Positions 8,986 through 16,371 of a stretch of 64,000 nucleotides of DNA are shown in pieces (position 1 is the first letter of the stretch; the number at the start of each line of letters is the position of its first letter). The notes under the pieces are model-generated. The model made no database searches, was not told the origin of the DNA, and worked only from the letters and a program-made list of their open reading frames with translations. A program made the position numbers and the translations under genes. Origin of the DNA: G963678095 sp963678095 (GTDB taxonomy: Bacteria; Bacillota; Negativicutes; Selenomonadales; Selenomonadaceae). The stretch spans positions 682,001 to 746,000 of the forward strand of contig OY782746.1 in the NCBI GenBank assembly GCA_963678095.2, in the 5' to 3' direction.

Positions 8986-10075
8986 TGGCCAGCCCCAGCG
9001 TCGCCGAGATAAACACAATGAGCGACAGCACCTGTGCCCACAGCAGGCTCAGACTGTTGCCACGCAGAATAATACCGCGCAAAATCTCAATATAATAGGT
9101 CATCGGCAGCAGCTGACTGAGGATATAAAATATCTTCGGCATCGCATCGCGCGGAAACATAAACCCTGACAGCAGTACACTCGGCATGAAAACAAAAAAC
9201 GACATCTGCATGGCCTGCATCTGCGTTCGCGAAACACTTGATATTAAAACGCCCAGCGATAGTGAAGCGATAATAAAAAACGAGGTCAGACCATAGAGCA
9301 GTGGCAGACTGCCGCGAATGGGCAGATCAAAAACTGCCAGTCCGACCAGCAGCGATATCGTGGCCTGCACATACCCCATCACAATATAGGGAATAATCTT
9401 GCCGATCATCAGCTCATACGTCTTTAGCGGCGTAACGATCAGTTGTTCAAGCGTTCCGGTCTCTCGTTCCCGCACAATTGCCATCGAGGTGATCATCACC
9501 ATTGTCATCGTCAAAATAATCCCCATGATCCCCGGTACCATATAATACGCGGTGACGAAATCACGGTTGTACCAGGAACGAATCCTGACATCATACAGAC
9601 TGTAGGCCGCTGACGAAATCTGTTTTTGCGCTAATAAAATCTCCTTGGACTTTAGCTGCCCAATGGACTGGGCGGCCGCAATAGCCGAGGATGCTGAGGT
9701 TGAATCGGAAGCATCGACAATCACCTGTATCGGTGTCGGCCGGCCATGCTTTAAATTAGGGGCAAGATCCGGCGGTATCAGCACGGCAACCTTAGCCTTG
9801 CCACTATCGACCAAAGCATTGGCAGTGGCAAAGTCCTGCACAACATAATTGATATCAAAATATTCACTGGCCGTAAAACTATTGAGCAAGTCACGGCTTT
9901 CCTCCGTCAGTGACTGATCAAATACAACCGTACTCAAATGCTTGACATCCGTGTGAATAGCAAAGCCAAACACCAGCAGCTGGATAATCGGCATCAGAAT
10001 CATCAGCGCCAGCGTGAGATTATCACGTTTCATTTGAATGAATTCCTTAATGAGCAGCGCCCGCAGCCGGATCAT
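8957..10075 (-). CDS. ABC-2 type exporter permease (YbhS/YbhR/YhhJ-like)
   Basis: A 372-residue permease with one N-terminal membrane helix (about 22-40), a large extracytoplasmic domain (about 45-175) and a cluster of five C-terminal helices, the standard layout for ABC2_membrane_3 proteins. The block MAIVRERETGTLEQLIVTPL is the family hallmark. It overlaps the ATPase gene upstream by 4 bases, so the two are coupled. With two ATPases and a HlyD protein it forms a complete YbhGFSR-like exporter, except that only one permease gene is present, so it may work as a homodimer (inference). Confidence 0.92.
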   Translation of the reverse strand: MIRLRALLIKEFIQMKRDNLTLALMILMPIIQLLVFGFAIHTDVKHLSTVVFDQSLTEESRDLLNSFTASEYFDINYVVQDFATANALVDSGKAKVAVLIPPDLAPNLKHGRPTPIQVIVDASDSTSASSAIAAAQSIGQLKSKEILLAQKQISSAAYSLYDVRIRSWYNRDFVTAYYMVPGIMGIILTMTMVMITSMAIVRERETGTLEQLIVTPLKTYELMIGKIIPYIVMGYVQATISLLVGLAVFDLPIRGSLPLLYGLTSFFIIASLSLGVLISSVSRTQMQAMQMSFFVFMPSVLLSGFMFPRDAMPKIFYILSQLLPMTYYIEILRGIILRGNSLSLLWAQVLSLIVFISATLGLAIKKFTKTLD

Positions 10076-10992
10076 AAAGCTTCGCCCCCTTTGTTTTCTT
10101 TCACATGGTGAACAAAAACATCTTCCATCGTCGGCGCAATTTCCCGGCAGCTGCCTAGCCGGGCCAGTGCGGCTGCGTCATCCCCGCGAAGACGTACATG
10201 CAGATATTTACCAAAGATATACGCATCTTCATAAACGACCCCGGAACTTTGCAGCAGCAGCAATGCCTCGAGGGAATCGGCAGGTTTGACCTCAAACAGC
10301 CTGCCCGGGATTTTGCGTTTGAGCGCAGCGGGGGTCCCGCTGGCCTTAAGCTTCCCCTGGTAAATAAAACCAACCTCATCACAGTGTTCAGCCTCATCCA
10401 TAAAATGTGTCGTCACCAAAATCGTTGTTCCCCGCTCAGCCAGGGCATATAATATCTCCCAAAACAATCGGCGCGACACCGGATCAACCCCACTTGTCGG
10501 CTCATCAAGAAAGACAATTTCCGGCTGATGCAATAAGGCGCAGCCAAGCGCCAGCCGCTGCTTAACCCCGCCGGCCAGCTCGCCAGCCAGCACCAGCTGC
10601 GCCTGGGTCAGATTTGCCATTTCCAGCATGGCCTGTATTCGCTGCTTTTTGTTTATCCCCGACAGTGAATATAATCCGGCATAAAATTCAAGGTTTTCCC
10701 TGACCGTAAGATCTGCATACAGGCTGAACTTTTGCGACATATAGCCAATTTTTTGCTTGATCGCTTCTGACTCCCGACATATATCATAACCGAGGACATA
10801 CCCGCTGCCAGCCGTCGGCGACAATATCCCGCAGAGCATACGAATCGTCGTCGACTTGCCGGACCCATTCGGTCCTAAAAAGCCGTAAATAACCCCGCGG
10901 GGAATCCGCAGGCTGATCTGGTCAACAGCCGTAAAGGTGCCAAAACGACAGACCAGTCCCTGCGTCTCAATTGCGATTTCATTCGCTGCCAT
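10072..10992 (-). CDS. ABC transporter ATPase, second of the exporter pair
   Basis: A 306-residue ATP-binding subunit. Walker A GPNGSGKST (about residue 43), Walker B EIVFLDEPTSGVDPVSR and the switch His in TTHFMDEAEHCD are intact. The signature region reads LAGGVKQRLALG rather than LSGGQ, as is common in this branch. GGAGG at 11002-11006 sits nine bases from the ATG at 10992, which settles the start inside a longer ORF. It overlaps the preceding ATPase by 14 bases. In Escherichia coli YbhF both ATPases are fused in one chain; here they are two genes. Confidence 0.93.
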   Translation of the reverse strand: MAANEIAIETQGLVCRFGTFTAVDQISLRIPRGVIYGFLGPNGSGKSTTIRMLCGILSPTAGSGYVLGYDICRESEAIKQKIGYMSQKFSLYADLTVRENLEFYAGLYSLSGINKKQRIQAMLEMANLTQAQLVLAGELAGGVKQRLALGCALLHQPEIVFLDEPTSGVDPVSRRLFWEILYALAERGTTILVTTHFMDEAEHCDEVGFIYQGKLKASGTPAALKRKIPGRLFEVKPADSLEALLLLQSSGVVYEDAYIFGKYLHVRLRGDDAAALARLGSCREIAPTMEDVFVHHVKENKGGEAL

Positions 10993-11908
10993 TGCGCCCG
11001 GCCTCCTTTGTCTTTTCCTTTGCCGAAAACAAAACAAATACGTCCTCCAGCGAAGGGGCCACCGCCTGCAGGCTCGACACGGCAAGTGAATGCGTTTGCA
11101 GGCATTTTATCACATCGGCTTCAGTACGCGGTGCATCATCCGTAATGATATGATATTTGCTGCCAAAAGGCTGCAGTCCCAGCATATAACATTTTTTAAG
11201 AATCGTTTCCATTCCTTTGATCACGGCGGGCAGCTCGAGAATCTTATGCGGATACTCTGCTGCCAGCGCAGCCGGCGCGGCGCAGCGAATCAGTTGCCCG
11301 CGATTAACCAGGGCCACGCGATGGCAAAGTTCAGCTTCATCCATGTAGGGCGTAGCCACAATAATAGTCATGCCATCCTTATTGAGACGGTACAGCAACT
11401 GCCAAAAATCCCTGCGGGCAACCGGATCAACACCAGTCGTCGGCTCATCAAGAAAAAAGATTTGGGGCGAATGCAACAGGCCGCTGGCCAGTGACAATTT
11501 TTGTTTCATTCCGCCTGACAACTTGCCGGCAAGGCGGGTTCTAAATTCCCATAACCCAGTAAATTTCAAAATCTGTTCTGCCTGTGTCAGCAGGGGTTGC
11601 CGCCTGATGCCGTAAAGTGCGCCAATCAGTTCAATATTTTCCATCACCGTCAGATCCTGATAGAGACTGAACCGCTGGGGAATATAGCTCATATAAGGCT
11701 TGCAGCTTTCTATATCCGTCTGCCCATCAATTACAATCTGCCCTGCATAGGAATGAAACAACCCCAGCATCAGCCGAATCAGTGTGGTCTTGCCAGCCCC
11801 GTCGGGTCCGACAAGGCCCAGAATTTCTCCCGTTTCAATCCGCAGGGAAACATCCTGTACAGCCGTTACCGGACCGAAATTTTTACTGACATGATGCAGC
11901 TCAATCAT
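10979..11908 (-). CDS. ABC transporter ATPase, first of the exporter pair
   Basis: A 309-residue ATP-binding subunit with Walker A GPDGAGKTT (about residue 36), signature LSGGMKQKLSL, Walker B FFLDEPTTGVDPVARR and DEAELCHR. It corresponds to the N-terminal half of the fused ATPase YbhF. It overlaps the HlyD gene by 8 bases and the second ATPase by 14, so the four genes 8957-12878 are one operon read leftwards. Confidence 0.93.
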   Translation of the reverse strand: MIELHHVSKNFGPVTAVQDVSLRIETGEILGLVGPDGAGKTTLIRLMLGLFHSYAGQIVIDGQTDIESCKPYMSYIPQRFSLYQDLTVMENIELIGALYGIRRQPLLTQAEQILKFTGLWEFRTRLAGKLSGGMKQKLSLASGLLHSPQIFFLDEPTTGVDPVARRDFWQLLYRLNKDGMTIIVATPYMDEAELCHRVALVNRGQLIRCAAPAALAAEYPHKILELPAVIKGMETILKKCYMLGLQPFGSKYHIITDDAPRTEADVIKCLQTHSLAVSSLQAVAPSLEDVFVLFSAKEKTKEAGRNGSE

Positions 11909-12878
11909 CGAAACTCACATCCGCCGGCATACCGGGTTTCAGGACTCCGGCGTCATTGTCAACTGCGACCTTCACCGCAAACACCATATTGGCCCGTTCG
12001 TTTCTGGTGATGCTTTGGCGCGGCGTATATTCGGCATTTTCACTGATTTCTTTAACCCTCCCAGGGAAAACCTGTCCCGGGGCTGAGTCAATCCTAACCG
12101 CTGCCAAGTTGCCAACACTGACCCGCCCCAGTTCGGTCGAGGGAATATAGATCTTCACCCAGCAGTCTGACAAGTCGGCCACTGTCAGCAAGGCACTGCC
12201 CGCATTTACATATTCTCCTGCTTCAAAGTTTTTTGTCAACACCATGGCATCAAGCGGACTGTAAATAAAGGTGTCCTCTATATCATTTCCCGTTGCCCGC
12301 AGCAGCGCCTGGCAGCGGGCAACCTCCTCACGGGCCGCGATAAGCTGCTCTTCGCGAGCACCGTCATTGACCAGCTGCTCTCTTTCTCGGCTCGCTGACA
12401 GCTGGGCAGCCGCAGCATCATAGCTTTCCTTGGCATTGTCAAATTGTTGTCTTGATGCCGCTCCCCCCTGATACAATTGATCAAACCGCTGATAGTCTTT
12501 CGCAGACTTTTCAAAGGCTGCCTGCATAAAAGCACTGTTGGCCGCAGCCTCTTTACGCTCTGCCGGCCTGGGACCGGTTTCGAGGTCACGCAGCTGCGCC
12601 TCGGCCTTTTTCAAGGCGGCCCAGTCCCGCTCCTGGGCTATCAGCAAATCCTTGCGATCGATCCGGGCAGCCAGCTGTCCCTTCGTCGCATGCATTCCCT
12701 CGCTAAGCAGCAATTCTTTTATATAGCCACTGCTCTTTGTCGTCACATCCGCCTTTGTTACCTCAATGGTCCCCGTGTAAAGCTTCGCGATCTCCTGCTG
12801 ACGATAATAGTTGTACCCGGCAGCACCAATCAAAACAGCTACAATGATCGCGGCCGCAAGCAGTCTAATCCTCTTCAT
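11901..12878 (-). CDS. HlyD-family membrane fusion protein (YbhG-like)
   Basis: A 325-residue periplasmic adaptor: short cytoplasmic start, one membrane anchor (LLAAAIIVAVLIGAAGYNYY), a lipoyl/barrel-sandwich half (TGTIEVTKADVTTKSSGYI), a coiled-coil hairpin (about 80-205, rich in Ala, Glu, Gln) and a second lipoyl half (SPLDAMVLTKNFEAGEYVNAG). Such adaptors link an ABC exporter to an outer membrane channel, in line with a diderm cell. The ATG at 12878 follows GGGAGGG by 8 bases. No TolC-like gene is in the window. Confidence 0.92.
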   Translation of the reverse strand: MKRIRLLAAAIIVAVLIGAAGYNYYRQQEIAKLYTGTIEVTKADVTTKSSGYIKELLLSEGMHATKGQLAARIDRKDLLIAQERDWAALKKAEAQLRDLETGPRPAERKEAAANSAFMQAAFEKSAKDYQRFDQLYQGGAASRQQFDNAKESYDAAAAQLSASREREQLVNDGAREEQLIAAREEVARCQALLRATGNDIEDTFIYSPLDAMVLTKNFEAGEYVNAGSALLTVADLSDCWVKIYIPSTELGRVSVGNLAAVRIDSAPGQVFPGRVKEISENAEYTPRQSITRNERANMVFAVKVAVDNDAGVLKPGMPADVSFDD

Positions 12879-13210
12879 ACTGTTTCCCTCCCCGCAAGTC
12901 CTGTAAACATCAACTGAGTACCTTCTGCAGATAAGCATTCTCCACGATAAGGACTGCATCCACCCGTACGCGCAGCGAAAAATAAAAATCAACCCGCCCT
13001 GCCCCTAGTAATACCATAACGGTACCATCAAATTTCCAGAAAAAGTGAAAGCATCCGCTGTCGATACAAGCTTCCCGACACCACCCGCAACAAATTCCCC
13101 TTTTACGAATAACGTGCCTTCACCGCTTGGCCGAACTGTTTTATTATCTAATTAAAGTATACGACAGGCCTATAATTCCGACAAGAAATTTTTCTTGTCT
13201 CCATTGCCAA
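12879..13210. other. Upstream region of the ABC exporter operon
   Basis: About 330 bases without a supported gene, where a regulator gene often sits in YbhGFSR-like loci. A 20-bp palindrome at 13180-13199 is the only clear structure. An open minus-strand frame of 35 codons (12910-13017) has no ribosome site and is not called. Confidence 0.4.
13180..13199. repeat. 20-bp palindrome, possible operator
   Basis: GACAAGAAA and TTTCTTGTC form perfect 9-bp arms around a TT centre. It lies 300 bases upstream of the exporter operon and 12 bases from the bidirectional terminator of the GH73 gene. An operator role is a guess; a small hairpin in a transcript is equally possible. Confidence 0.4.
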
Positions 13211-13248
13211 AACAGCAGCTGCGATGGTGGTCGCAGCTGCTGTTTTTT
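13211..13248. terminator. Terminator of the GH73 gene
   Basis: AACAGCAGCTGCGA pairs perfectly with TCGCAGCTGCTGTT around a 6-base loop. It lies 18 bases after the GH73 stop codon. The T-run is seven bases on the plus strand and four on the minus strand, so it could work both ways. Confidence 0.82.
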
Positions 13249-13265
13249 TATGATTCTATAGAATT

Positions 13266-13913
13266 TTATTCTTCCGGCTGACCATTTGCTCGTTTCATTT
13301 CCTCACCAATATGCAGGATATCCTGCCCGTAGTGTTCGCCGGGAACTGCCCATTTCCCATTCAGCCCCACCCATGTCGTGACCTTGCCAAAAATTTCCGG
13401 ATGCTTTTCCCTGAGCAGCTGATAACGGGGATCCATAAGCTCCTGCTGCGGGGGGCGCTTGGTTGCATAAGCTAAGAGGTGCTGTATATGCGCTCTTACC
13501 CCCTGCCGTGGCCTTGAAAATGTGCAGCCTTTCACTCCGGCTCCAGTTGTTCCAAGTCCGCAATAGTTATTCTGTTGCGGACTGACATCTCCACCATAGG
13601 CAAAGCAGCCTGTTTCCTTAATCGCCTGAGACAGCGCCAGATCCGGACGTATTCCCTCGGTTCCTGCCTCCTGATAATAATAGCCGACAAGTTCTTCCAC
13701 ACTGCAATTCAATTTGGGCGAAGGATTGCGCCTTTTTATATACGCTACCGCCTGTTTTTGCGTCACCTGCGGCTCTCCCATAATTTCAACCTGCGCCAAC
13801 TGCTGGCTTCTAGCCGCTGCTGCCTGCTGCTGCGCCTGTTGACCAAAAAGTACTCCGGCAAGGCCTGTGACCACAAGCAGCACTGCCACAGCTATTTTAT
13901 AACGCTTTTTCAT
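13266..13913 (-). CDS. Exported glucosaminidase-domain (GH73) cell-wall hydrolase
   Basis: A 215-residue protein with an N-terminal signal or anchor (KKRYKIAVAVLLVVTGLAGVLFG) and a glucosaminidase-type domain (about 65-210). Family features include the catalytic Glu region in LALSQAIKETGCF, QNNYCGLGTTG and the region around HIQHLLAYATKR. Such enzymes cut peptidoglycan glycan strands between GlcNAc and MurNAc. The ATG at 13913 follows GGGAGGG; the longer ORF upstream has no ribosome site. It is monocistronic with its own terminator. Confidence 0.85.
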   Translation of the reverse strand: MKKRYKIAVAVLLVVTGLAGVLFGQQAQQQAAAARSQQLAQVEIMGEPQVTQKQAVAYIKRRNPSPKLNCSVEELVGYYYQEAGTEGIRPDLALSQAIKETGCFAYGGDVSPQQNNYCGLGTTGAGVKGCTFSRPRQGVRAHIQHLLAYATKRPPQQELMDPRYQLLREKHPEIFGKVTTWVGLNGKWAVPGEHYGQDILHIGEEMKRANGQPEE

Positions 13914-14172
13914 TTTTATCCCTCCCGGCACAAGAAAAGTGTCTGGCAAATCTTTTTTTCAGTATAATGGCTTTGTATACTTTTTTCAACTACCAGAAAA
14001 TTCTTTGCTGCAGCGGCCAAATCCAAACACCTAAAATAGCTGTCTTCTCTTAGATTCAGTTCACATGACAATTGATTTACAGCGATATTTTGTTTAAGCA
14101 AGCAGGGCTTGGCCGCTGTTATGACGAAACAAACAGTATTGATTTCATTTTAATGTAGCAGGAGCTGATCGC

Positions 14173-14433
14173 ATGGAAATTGACGGTTCTGTAATCACCG
14201 AACATGGGCTTACCTTTGCCATCATTATTGTCAAACCGTATGTAGTTGAACATGAACGTGAAGCAGCCCTCGCCCATCGCGAATTTTCCCGGCTTTTTCC
14301 CGGCATGCCAAATATCCTTATGGTTCAGGGTGCCAACGGCATCCCAGCCTATCACGGAGACCAGCATATCGTCGCCCTCTTAAATCGCTGTGATCCTCGC
14401 AGCATTCCCTGGAAGCGCTACACTTTTCTCTAA
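14173..14433 (+). CDS. Conserved hypothetical protein, 86 residues
   Basis: I recognise no named domain. The protein is soluble, with no signal peptide, and ends in the basic segment DPRSIPWKRYTFL. The sequence (EIDGSVITEHGLTFAIIIVK, then LFPGMPNILMVQGANGIPAYHGD) has coding character, and AGGAG lies 8 bases before the ATG. It seems to be a lineage-restricted small protein (impression, not a search). A strong bidirectional terminator follows directly, so it is a single-gene unit convergent with trxA. Confidence 0.75.
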   Translation: MEIDGSVITEHGLTFAIIIVKPYVVEHEREAALAHREFSRLFPGMPNILMVQGANGIPAYHGDQHIVALLNRCDPRSIPWKRYTFL

Positions 14434-14451
14434 AGCCTTGCGCACAAACAA

Positions 14452-14494
14452 AAAGACAAAAACTCCTGCCAAACCAGCGGGAGTTTTTGTCTTT
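14452..14494. terminator. Bidirectional terminator between the 86-residue gene and trxA
   Basis: AAAGACAAAAACTCC pairs with GGAGTTTTTGTCTTT around a small inner hairpin. A and T tracts are part of the stem on both strands, so it can end both convergent genes. Confidence 0.88.
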
Positions 14495-14498
14495 TGCT

Positions 14499-14813
14499 TT
14501 ATCCTTCTACCAAAGTGAGAATGCTGCTTTTCGGCATAGCTCCGACAGCACTTTTTTTGACCTTGCCATTTTCAAACACCAGCAGGGTTGGAATGCTCAT
14601 TACGGCATATTCAGCAGCCAAATCGGGCTGCTCATCAATATTGATCTTAGCGACCTTTAAACTGCCCTGGTTCTCATTTGCAATCTCCTCGAGAATCGGT
14701 CCAACCATACGGCACGGACCACACCAGGGGGCCCAGAAATCAAGCAGGACGGGTTGCTGAGCCGCTAAAACTTCCGCTGAAAAATTTTCTTTCGTAATCG
14801 TAACTATGGACAT
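14499..14813 (-). CDS. trxA: Thioredoxin
   Basis: A 104-residue cytoplasmic disulfide reductase with the canonical active site WAPWCGPCR (Cys at about 31 and 34) and the cis-Pro loop AVMSIPTLLVF. The length is typical. AGGAGG lies 7 bases before the ATG. It follows a membrane Fe-S protein gene by 49 bases in the same direction, so the two are probably one operon under the palindrome at 15542-15577. The pairing suggests thiol-based electron transfer linked to a membrane Fe-S protein (inference). Confidence 0.95.
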   Translation of the reverse strand: MSIVTITKENFSAEVLAAQQPVLLDFWAPWCGPCRMVGPILEEIANENQGSLKVAKINIDEQPDLAAEYAVMSIPTLLVFENGKVKKSAVGAMPKSSILTLVEG

Positions 14814-14862
14814 TTTCGTTTCCTCCTAAAATAAATGACAGATGTTGATACGGCATTGTGTT

Positions 14863-15504
14863 CTATCCGTTCAAAAAGTCCAGGGAGTGCCGGGGGCACT
14901 TCTCTACACAGCGGCCACACTTCAGGCAATCACTGCCCGTAAAACCGCCGTCAAGACCTTGGGCCTTATACGGCGAAAGCTGCATCGGACATACCTTGTT
15001 GCAGGCCTTGCAGCCAATGCAGTTGTCTTTTACCATAAGCGGCAGTGGCTTTTTGCGATGGCTGATCCAGCCGGCAATCGTTCCCATCGGACAAAATGCA
15101 CACCAGGCCCGCTGATGATAGATTACCCCTAGAAAAATTCCCGCCAAAGTTGTAACCCCGATGATCAGAATAAAAACCATTCCTACGGCAGCCGGATCCC
15201 CCCAGGCATAATACATCTGAACCGAAAACATCGTCATAATGAACAGAACCATAAAATTTCGCCAGGCAGGCCGCCGAAAAAATTCCGGGATTTGTTTTTG
15301 CGGAGATAGCCGCGACAGCAGATGATCATAAAAGCTGCCCCGCGGGCAATAATTTCCGCACCAAAAACGTCCTTTAAACGGAGCCATGACGACCGGCGCC
15401 AGCATACACACAATTGCCAGAATACCAAGGGGCGGGTAGAAAAGTCCGGCAACAAAAAAAATTAAAAATACGTAAAACATATAGTCCTGTAAACGACGTT
15501 TCAT
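14863..15504 (-). CDS. NapH-like membrane protein with two 4Fe-4S clusters
   Basis: A 213-residue protein with four predicted membrane helices and cysteine motifs on one side: CGNYCPRG (about 49) and CAFCPMG (about 137), typical of NapH/CcoG-type quinol-linked proteins, then a two-cluster ferredoxin tail (CIGCKACNKVCP and CLKCGRCVEKCP). The family passes electrons between the quinone pool and soluble or periplasmic partners. No nap or nos genes are nearby; the partner here is thioredoxin. The ATG at 15504 is preceded by AAGGA. Confidence 0.88.
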   Translation of the reverse strand: MKRRLQDYMFYVFLIFFVAGLFYPPLGILAIVCMLAPVVMAPFKGRFWCGNYCPRGSFYDHLLSRLSPQKQIPEFFRRPAWRNFMVLFIMTMFSVQMYYAWGDPAAVGMVFILIIGVTTLAGIFLGVIYHQRAWCAFCPMGTIAGWISHRKKPLPLMVKDNCIGCKACNKVCPMQLSPYKAQGLDGGFTGSDCLKCGRCVEKCPRHSLDFLNG

Positions 15505-15541
15505 ACACAGTCCTTTCCTTGCCTTAAAGCAAGCTTTTTTC

Positions 15542-15577
15542 TTTTATATTCATATATTACGATATACGAATATAAAA
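15542..15577. promoter_or_regulatory. 36-bp palindrome before the Fe-S/thioredoxin operon
   Basis: 15-base arms starting TTTTATATTC match at 14 of 15 positions around a 6-base centre. It lies 38 bases upstream of the Fe-S protein start, where an operator would overlap the promoter. AT-rich arms carrying ATTC and GAAT resemble ArsR-family operators, but no such regulator gene is nearby, so the cognate protein is unknown. Confidence 0.65.
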
Positions 15578-15602
15578 GTCAAGCCGGCGAACCTACAGCA
15601 GA

Positions 15603-15647
15603 TTTCACTGTTTTTTCACAACGCGCAGCTGTACTTTCCTGTATAAT
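15603..15647 (+). promoter_or_regulatory. Promoter of the two-component operon with 11-bp direct repeats
   Basis: TTTCAC occurs at 15603 and again at 15614, exactly one 11-bp OmpR/PhoB-type repeat apart. TATAAT follows at 15642-15647, then AAAG. The same design lies in front of the Spy-like gene at 17870, including CGCAGCTG between repeats and -10 box. This fits autoregulation by the response regulator (inference). Confidence 0.55.
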
Positions 15648-15678
15648 AAAGAAAACAGCTTGTCAGGGAGGGAAAACT

Positions 15679-16371
15679 ATGACAAAACAAACGATTTTAA
15701 TCGTCGATGATGATCCCAAGATACGGGAACTGCTGACACTTTATATCAAGAAAGAAAATTTTTCTATCATCGAAGCTAACGATGGCCTTGAAGCTATCCG
15801 TCAAACAGAAAAACTGCAGCCGCAGCTGATTCTGCTCGACATCATGCTGCCGATTCTCGATGGAATTGAGGTCTGCCGCCAAATCCGCAAATTTTCCCAG
15901 GTGCCGATCATCATGCTGACCGCCCGCAGCGAAGATGAAGACCGGATCGCCGGACTTGAACTTGGCGCTGATGATTATATCACCAAACCCTTTAATCCGC
16001 GGGAAGTTATCGCCCGCGTCAAGGCCGTATTACGGCGCGTACCCGATAAGGATTTCACCACGGCCGGCCTCCTACATTTTCCCGGTCTTGAGATAAATAT
16101 CAAAGAACATACCATTACCCGTCACGGCGTCACCCTGCCGTTGACAGCCCGGGAAATGGAACTGCTCTGGTGTCTGGCCACACATCCCCGACAGATCTTC
16201 TCCCGCGAAATGTTGCTCGAAAAAGTCTGGGGCTACACCTACTGTGGCGAAACGCGAACGGTCGATACCCATATTAAGCGCCTGCGGCAAAAGCTTGCCG
16301 TTAAAGACAATTCCGCCTGGGATATTCAGACCGTCTGGGGTGTGGGCTATCGCTTTGAGGTGAAATCATGA
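15679..16371 (+). CDS. OmpR/PhoB-family response regulator
   Basis: A 230-residue transcription factor with a receiver domain (1-120) holding the acidic pocket DDD (10-12), phospho-acceptor Asp54 in ILLDIMLP, Thr in MLTARS and Lys in DDYITKPFNP. A winged-helix DNA-binding domain follows (about 130-228), with FSREMLLEKVWGY and RTVDTHIKRLRQKL. GGGAGGG lies 6 bases before the ATG. It overlaps the histidine kinase by 4 bases (ATGA). It probably acts on its own promoter and on that of the Spy-like gene. Confidence 0.95.
   Translation: MTKQTILIVDDDPKIRELLTLYIKKENFSIIEANDGLEAIRQTEKLQPQLILLDIMLPILDGIEVCRQIRKFSQVPIIMLTARSEDEDRIAGLELGADDYITKPFNPREVIARVKAVLRRVPDKDFTTAGLLHFPGLEINIKEHTITRHGVTLPLTAREMELLWCLATHPRQIFSREMLLEKVWGYTYCGETRTVDTHIKRLRQKLAVKDNSAWDIQTVWGVGYRFEVKS

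Noticed and set aside
12910..13017. 35-codon minus-strand frame upstream of the HlyD gene (MVLLGAGRVDFYFSLRVRVD...)
   Set aside because: Looks mildly protein-like, but there is no ribosome site and no extension to a plausible gene; chance cannot be excluded.
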